Shown here in pieces: positions 59,427 to 64,000 of a stretch of 64,000 nt of DNA (its first letter is position 1; each line of letters begins with the position of its first letter). The translations under genes were made by a program, and so were the position numbers. Source of the stretch: JBCCXZ01 sp965228005. GTDB lineage: Bacteria > Planctomycetota > Planctomycetia > Pirellulales > Lacipirellulaceae. Under the pieces are notes generated by a model. The model saw only the letters and a list, made by a program, of their open reading frames with translations, made no database searches and had not been told where the DNA came from. The DNA lies in the NCBI GenBank assembly GCA_965228005.1, contig CBDDGV010000003.1, positions 930,001-994,000 of the forward strand, in the 5' to 3' direction.

Positions 59427-59900
59427 ATGAATCGTATCCTGAATGTGATGTTGGCCGTGGCGATCGTCGCGACCGTGTGTGTCTTCAACAACGACAGCGT
59501 GGCCGAGGCCGGGCTGTTCAACCGCGGCAACGACTGCTGCGACCCGTGCTGCAAGCCGAGCCGCCGCGAGCTCCGCAAGCAGAAGCGTGCCTGCAAGAAG
59601 GCCGCCAAGGAGTGCTGCGAGCCGACCTGCTGCGAGCCCACTTGCTGTGAGCCCGAGCCGTGCTGTGCTCCCGAGCCGACCTGCTGCGAAGCTCCTTCCT
59701 GCGGTTGCGAGAGCAGCTGCGGTTGCGAGACCACCTCGTGCGGTTGTGAGTCCTCTTGCGGTTGCGAGAGCGGCTGCGACAGCGGTTGCAGCAGCTGCGG
59801 CGAAGTGAGCGGCTGCAGCGACTGCGCCGGTTCGGCCCCGGTCATGGAAGCCGCCCCCGAGGTTGCTCCCGAGGCCCCCGAGGCTGAGCCCGCCGCCTAA
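59427..59900 (+). CDS. Cys-rich repeat secreted protein
   Basis: 157 residues from the ATG at 59427, preceded by GGGGGGAG. A hydrophobic leader (MNRILNVMLAVAIVATVCVF) precedes about 35 Cys. The mature part is modular: a basic stretch SRRELRKQKRACKKAAKECC, repeats of CCEPT/CCEPE, then C-G-C-E-S-S units (about residues 91-120), and an acidic Pro/Ala/Glu tail. The repeats suggest slippage-driven growth. A role in a crosslinked envelope layer or in metal binding is possible. A terminator follows at 59951. Confidence 0.8.
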   Translation: MNRILNVMLAVAIVATVCVFNNDSVAEAGLFNRGNDCCDPCCKPSRRELRKQKRACKKAAKECCEPTCCEPTCCEPEPCCAPEPTCCEAPSCGCESSCGCETTSCGCESSCGCESGCDSGCSSCGEVSGCSDCAGSAPVMEAAPEVAPEAPEAEPAA

Positions 59901-59950
59901 GTTCGCCCGCCGATTATTAGGCTGCTGAACTCAAACGACGCGACAAACAG

Positions 59951-59983
59951 AGAGCCGGGTCCCGTGTGGGGCTCGGCTCTTTT
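59951..59983 (+). terminator. Probable rho-independent terminator
   Basis: AGAGCCG/CGGCTCT outer stem extended by GGTCCC/GGGGCT pairing with a GTGT loop, followed by TTTTC. It lies 50 bp after the Cys-rich gene. Confidence 0.7.
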
Positions 59984-60010
59984 CATGCGCCTCTGGCGTA
60001 AAGGAAGGCC

Positions 60011-60391
60011 TCAGTAGTACCGCTTCTTCCCGCTCAAGAAGAGCCACACGTCGCGTGCGTCGATCACCAGCGAGACCGAGTTCAGCACCATCAGCAGCAG
60101 TAGCCAGGTCCGGAGCGCCCCCGGTTCTTCCGGCAGGTTGCTCGCAGCGTAGATCAGCAGAGGAATCCACGGCAAGTGGGCGAGGCCGAGGATCTTGGCG
60201 TACCCGAACCGCGTGTAGAGCGGCACGATCAAGAGGCCGCAGAGCACGAACGTCAGCGCGGCGACCTTGCCTTGGGGAGTGTCCCAGAACCAGAGCGAGG
60301 CCGCGTTGACGGCTACGAGCAGCGTCATCCAGGCGACCACCAGCGGCGGCTGCCGGAGGGCGTCGCGGGCGATGTAGACGGGGTTGTGCAT
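60011..60391 (-). CDS. Integral membrane protein, hypothetical
   Basis: 126 residues with four predicted membrane helices (about residues 17-36, 42-60, 66-84 and 93-112), ending in a basic tail SGKKRYY. MHNPVYIARDALRQPP at the start is polar. Not a family I can name, though its helix pattern is clean. It is convergent with the Cys-rich gene. Confidence 0.65.
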   Translation of the reverse strand: MHNPVYIARDALRQPPLVVAWMTLLVAVNAASLWFWDTPQGKVAALTFVLCGLLIVPLYTRFGYAKILGLAHLPWIPLLIYAASNLPEEPGALRTWLLLLMVLNSVSLVIDARDVWLFLSGKKRYY

Positions 60392-60565
60392 GATAGAAAG
60401 ATGAGCGCGGCGGCTTATAGGTTGTTACGTTTCACCTTCTGCTGGCTGGGTGTGTTCGCGGTCTGTTAAACTGGAGCTAGGTCCCCAGGGGCCTCCCTCC
60501 GGGACACGATCCCTCGACCCGCTTGATCCCCCAACCCGCTCGACCCCCCAACCCGCTTCCCCGCC

Positions 60566-61435
60566 ATGATACGCCGCCGTAGTGCTTTCGTGCTGCTGCA
60601 CGCCGCGTGTTTCGCTTTGCTTGCCGTCGCCCCCGCCGCTTGCGGCCAGACGTTTGCCGTTGAGCCAGACGCCTTTGCCGACGACGCGGTGCTGAACGAT
60701 GTCAGCCCGGCCGTCGAGCTCCGCGTGTTCGACGGCTTCCTTCAGCCGAACTTCCCCGTGGACTTTGGCGTGTTCCCCGACCCCGATGTGATCCCGATCA
60801 CGGCGGTGACCAACCCGGACATCTTCGGCGGCTTCCTTACCTCAACCGGGACCAAGTCGTTTGCGCATGCCGGAGTGAACTTCTTCAATGAAACAGCGCA
60901 GCTCGCGATGCGGTTCCCAACGGCCGCGAGTTCGGTCTCGATCGACGTGATCGGTACGAGCGATCTCAGCTCCACGGTCGGTCGCTTGGAGGTGTACAGC
61001 TCCGGCGGGCAGTTCCTCCAGTCCGTTAGCAGCGGCCAGCTCTTCAGGCAGGGCGTCGGCACGCTGACGATCTCCCGCCCGGCGGGCGACATCGGCTTCG
61101 CACGGGCGTTCTCCGACCCGGGGTTCAGCCCCTTCGGGGCGTTCGACAACCTGCGGTTCGACCTCTCAGCGCCGGCCGTGCCGGGCGACTTCAACGGCGA
61201 CGGCGACGTGGACGCGGGCGATTGGAACACCTGGCGGGTTGGATTCGCGGCATCGTCCTTGGGCGACACAGACAACGACAACGACAGCGACCTGGCCGAC
61301 GCGCTGACGATCCAGCGGAACTACACAGGCCCTCTCTCCGTGACCGGCGTGGCTGTGCCGGAGCCGACGGCGGGCGTTGCCGCATTGGGTGTGGTGCTCT
61401 GCCGATTGAGTCGCAGGAACCAGCGACGGCTGTAA
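60566..61435 (+). CDS. Secreted protein with dockerin-like repeats and PEP-CTERM tail
   Basis: 289 residues. Signal peptide (MIRRRSAFVLLHAACFALLA to CGQ). A beta-rich domain follows (about residues 30-205; e.g. SSVSIDVIGTSDLSSTVGRL, FGAFDNLRFD), then paired Asp-rich calcium repeats GDFNGDGDVDAGDWNTWR and GDTDNDNDSDLADALTIQ. It ends VPEPTAGVAA, a hydrophobic stretch and RRNQRR, the exosortase signal. Probably surface anchored or secreted; ligand unknown. Confidence 0.82.
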   Translation: MIRRRSAFVLLHAACFALLAVAPAACGQTFAVEPDAFADDAVLNDVSPAVELRVFDGFLQPNFPVDFGVFPDPDVIPITAVTNPDIFGGFLTSTGTKSFAHAGVNFFNETAQLAMRFPTAASSVSIDVIGTSDLSSTVGRLEVYSSGGQFLQSVSSGQLFRQGVGTLTISRPAGDIGFARAFSDPGFSPFGAFDNLRFDLSAPAVPGDFNGDGDVDAGDWNTWRVGFAASSLGDTDNDNDSDLADALTIQRNYTGPLSVTGVAVPEPTAGVAALGVVLCRLSRRNQRRL

Positions 61436-61444
61436 CCCTCTCGT

Positions 61445-62209
61445 CTACTTCCTGCGTCGCAGCAACTTGCTTGCGAGTGCCGTGATCAGCAGGCCGGCAG
61501 ACGCCGGCTCGGGCACGGTCAGCGAGACGCGTGTGAAGGTAATCCGCGCGATCGGCGGGATCGGCGTGGCCCCGGTCGCCGAGGGGCTGATGAACCGCTG
61601 TGCCGCTTCGAGCCCAGCGACCACGCGGATCGGTTCAGGCGGAACCGTGTCGGGGTTCGTCAGCGAGAACGCCGTGCCCTCTTCCGTGCCGGCGTCGTAG
61701 AACGAGTTGAACTCGAACACCCGCTGCTCGGCGAACGAACCGCCCTCGCGGAGGTCGACGTCGTGGACGCCGATGAACCAGTCGGGGCTGGGGGCAACCA
61801 TCGAGAGCAGCGTCACAAGCGGGAACTCGTTGGTGACGGTAAAGGAGGCGCCGGAGCTGGTCTCGCCGAGGAAGATGTCCTCGCTAGTGTTGATCGCGTC
61901 GAGCGCCAGGCCGTCGCGGATCGCCGGGCTGACGTCGCCGCGGAAGAGGGCGCCGGAGTTGCCGAGCTCGGCGACCAACTCGACCCCGCGTGTCGCCAGC
62001 ACGCCCGCAGACCAGAAGCTGACGCCGTCGCCGTGGGAGGCGCCGACTAGCGCGGTGAAGTGGGCAGTGCCGGGGAAGTTGAGCGGGTGCTCTGTGGGGT
62101 TCCAGAGGTTCTCGAAGGTGATCTCGTACTCGGCTTCGATCGCTCGGCAGGGCAGGGCGGGCAGTGCGGCGAGCAGGGCGGCGAACAAGCAGGTTGTCAG
62201 GCGGGGCAT
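61445..62209 (-). CDS. Spondin-domain protein with PEP-CTERM tail
   Basis: 254 residues. Signal peptide MPRLTTCLFAALLAALPALP. The body matches the spondin N domain: YEITFENLWNPTEHPLNFPG, TAHFTALVGASHGDGVSFWS, AGVLATRGVELVAELGNSGA and SPDWFIGVHDVDLREG. In animals this domain is extracellular and matrix-linked; bacterial copies are secreted with unknown function. Ends VPEPASAGLLITAL and KLLRRRK, a PEP-CTERM signal. Convergent with the PEP-CTERM gene at 60566, 9 bp apart. Confidence 0.82.
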   Translation of the reverse strand: MPRLTTCLFAALLAALPALPCRAIEAEYEITFENLWNPTEHPLNFPGTAHFTALVGASHGDGVSFWSAGVLATRGVELVAELGNSGALFRGDVSPAIRDGLALDAINTSEDIFLGETSSGASFTVTNEFPLVTLLSMVAPSPDWFIGVHDVDLREGGSFAEQRVFEFNSFYDAGTEEGTAFSLTNPDTVPPEPIRVVAGLEAAQRFISPSATGATPIPPIARITFTRVSLTVPEPASAGLLITALASKLLRRRK

Positions 62210-62280
62210 GCGTTGTCTCTGGGCGTGGGTGGGATCTCCAGCGTGGTAGACTAGCCGGCGTGTCGCCTCGGAACGGTGAG

Positions 62281-63716
62281 CTACGCAACACTACGGCGGG
62301 ATTGCCGGCGGCAGCCTAGGAGCAAGGCGGCGATTGCCGCGAGCGTTGCGGCGGTGGGCTCGGGCGTCGGCCGGGTCGCCGCCTGCGAATTGACCTCGCT
62401 TTGCCACACGGCGAGGTCCTGATCGTCGACGTCCCCGTCGTGGTCCGCGTCGCCGTCTCCGGGGGCGGCGCCGGCGACGATGCCGTAGCCGGCTTGCCAG
62501 GCGAGCAGGTCGGAGAGGTCGGTGTCGCCGTCGGAATCGAAGTCGGCGGAGGGATCGGGGATCGGCGCGGCGAGACGGACCAGGCCGGGCTCGTCGGGGT
62601 GGGTCTGCCAGAACGCGAGGATTGGATCGCCCCCGGCGTCGAGGCGGAGGTCGACCTGACCGTTGTAGAGCACGGTTGTGGATGCGGCGACGGGCGTGAT
62701 GTCCCAGGCTCCGTCTGCGAGTTCGGCGTAGCGGACGGCGCGGCGGTCGCCGTACCCGAGATGCGGCTGGTCGTTTGCATCGAGCTGGAGCGACACCTGC
62801 CGACGGCCGTTGATCGAGCCGACGCGGACCGTGTCGAGCGTGTCGACGGTTTGTGTGGTCCAGCTGCCGCCGTCGAGCAGGCCGTAGCGGACCGTCCCCA
62901 GCAGCGTGTTCGAAGGGTCGAGGTCGATCCAGGCGAGGTGCACCCGGTCTTGGTCGTCGATCGCCAGGCTGGGGAACCGCCCCGCGGGTACGCCGGAAGC
63001 GGCGCCGTCGACGAGGGTGTCGAAGGCCCAGGAGCCGGCGTCGAGCGTGGCGAGCACCAGGTTGCCCGGACCTGTGTAGGTGTCGGTGTCGGTGTAAGCA
63101 ATCCGCGGGCGGCCGGCGCTGTCGATGCCGATCGTGGTGCCGTGGCCGAAGATGAATAGGCCGCTGTCGGCAATCGTGTCGTGTTGCCAGGCGGTTCCGT
63201 CGTGCACTCCGTGCTGCAGGCTGGCCGGGGTGTTGTAAGAGGAGGGGTACACCGTTGCGAGGTGGAGGTTGCCCTGCGGGTCGAGTGCGAGCGAGGGGTC
63301 CCACCCGTCGTGCCGCGGCGACTCGATCGCGGTAGTAGTCGTGGCGCCGCCGGGGGTGATCGTGGCGTGGATCGGCCCTCCCGTGGGGCCGCCCGTCCCG
63401 TGGCTGTGCCAGGCGATGTGTACCGTGTCTGCCGGGTCGACCAGCACGGCCGGGGGGCGTAGAAGTAACCGGTCGCGAGCGGCTGGAGGTCCCACGGCCC
63501 GTGGATGGTCGGCGCCGAGCCGTAGAAGACGCCGCCCGTCTCGCGGTCTTCGACCATCGAGACCAGGTGGAGGTTGCCTTGCGAGTCGAGGTCGAAGGCG
63601 GGCCGCGTGCCGAAGGCGGCGTCGACCGTTTGCCAGCCGGGGGCGATCGTCTCGGCGGCCCCGGCGCGGCCGCAGAGGCAGCAGAGTGCGAGGATGGATT
63701 TCGTCGCGGCGTTCAT
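62281..63716 (-). pseudogene. PEP-CTERM/dockerin-like secreted protein with a frameshift
   Basis: The signal peptide and first domain (MNAATKSILALCCLCGRAGA, FDLDSQGNLHLVSMVEDRET) are read in one frame from 63716. After GYFYAP the coding potential moves to another frame (PAVLVDPADTVHIAWHSHGTGG onward), which continues to VPEP-like TPEPTAATLAAIAALLLG and RRQSRR at 62281. The switch lies at a run of six G on the plus strand (63452-63457). One more base would restore one frame of about 478 residues. The repeated H-L-A-W/L-D-x-x-G-x pattern suggests a beta-propeller-like fold, with dockerin-like Asp repeats near the end. Real mutation or sequencing error. Confidence 0.82.
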
Positions 63717-63816
63717 CGGGCGGTCGGGTATTGAAACGGTCAGGCGTGTTCGATGCGATACCTGATCCTACCGCCGGCGTGCGATCCCGCCCAAGCCGGT
63801 TTGCCGCAGCGGAGTA

Positions 63817-64000
63817 TTACTGCGGAGGATTGCCTTCAACCAAGTCCAACGGCCAGCCGCGGGACCACTGCACCACCCACGGGTCTTTGGTCTTGTGCTG
63901 CATGGCTTTCAGCTCGGATCGCAGTTCGCTGAAGGCGCCCAGGTGCGCGGGGTCGTTCCTCACGTTGTGCCGCTCGTCGGGGTCGTTCTGCAGGTCGTAG
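63817..64000 (-). CDS. Sulfatase C-terminus (partial)
   Basis: Open reading frame entering from the right edge and ending at TAA (63817-63819). The visible 60 residues, YDLQNDPDERHNVRNDPAHL, then LRSELKAMQHKTKDPWVVQW and a short tail, carry the motif L-Y-D-L-x-x-D-P-x-E-x-x-N of sulfatase C-termini. Planctomycetes have many such genes. The catalytic Cys/Ser region is outside the window. Confidence 0.85.
   Translation of the reverse strand, partial: YDLQNDPDERHNVRNDPAHLGAFSELRSELKAMQHKTKDPWVVQWSRGWPLDLVEGNPPQ

Noticed and set aside
1..64000. CRISPR array, rRNA operon, insertion sequence or prophage
   Set aside because: No regularly spaced repeats, rRNA signatures, transposase or phage structural genes were seen; the only recombinase (52506) looks like housekeeping XerC/D.

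Overview
The window is high-GC bacterial DNA that most resembles a planctomycete of the Pirellulales type. That placement is an inference from gene content. The markers are formylmethanofuran-type C1 genes (fhcB, fhcC) in a bacterium, several secreted proteins with dockerin-like Asp-rich repeats and PEP-CTERM sorting tails, a TPR protein fused to two RNA polymerase alpha-CTD modules, Cys-rich exported proteins, a sulfatase end, and many small palindromic repeats in the gaps. There is no rRNA, CRISPR array, prophage or transposase. Two tRNA genes are present: Thr-CGT and Gly-CCC.

Layout. 0-3 kb: minus-strand run of a TPR/alpha-CTD protein, tgt, yajC and the very start of a downstream gene (probably secD). 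3.3-6.1 kb: fhcB-fhcC, diverging from mobA. 6.1-11 kb: hisB, a small HTH protein, a secreted hypothetical, a fatty acid desaturase, a ketosynthase-like protein without its catalytic cysteine, and smpB with an unusual start. 11-14.8 kb: an anti-sigma-like stub, a DUF1223 protein, a lamin-tail PEP-CTERM protein and crcB. 14.9-22.5 kb: housekeeping genes (trpG/pabA, moeA, dxr-rseP, ftsH). 22.9-26.7 kb: four tandem paralogous membrane proteins of a family I cannot name. 26.8-35 kb: PilZ protein, a 1017-residue membrane-anchored hypothetical, an M20-type peptidase, a BFD-like [2Fe-2S] protein and a subtilase-like PEP-CTERM protein. 35-42.7 kb: polysaccharide deacetylase-like protein, AraC regulator, a two-subunit aconitase X whose large subunit has a Tat-like leader, a MarC protein and an OprB-like porin. 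43-49 kb: a TetR-controlled oxidoreductase cluster, then an epimerase/TetR pair lying between two copies of the 3' end of a serine-hydrolase gene. 49-58 kb: small conserved hypotheticals, a repeat-dense patch, a lipoprotein, xerC/D, a sigma-54 activator and a KAP-like membrane ATPase. 58-64 kb: lipoprotein, Cys-rich protein, three PEP-CTERM proteins (one with a frameshift) and a sulfatase C-terminus.

How genes fit together. mobA and moeA supply molybdenum cofactor. The FhcB here keeps an N-terminal cysteine cluster but seems to lack the Mo/W-binding cysteine of archaeal FwdB, so it probably belongs to the non-redox formyltransferase/hydrolase complex. dxr and rseP overlap and are probably coupled. 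The 44.8-kb TetR gene faces a monooxygenase/SDR/quinone-reductase run across two 14-bp palindromes that are obvious operator candidates. Points most worth a second look are the Tat-tagged aconitase X locus, the tandem membrane-protein array with its repeated hairpins, the Cys-less ketosynthase, and the duplicated hydrolase end around the epimerase cassette.
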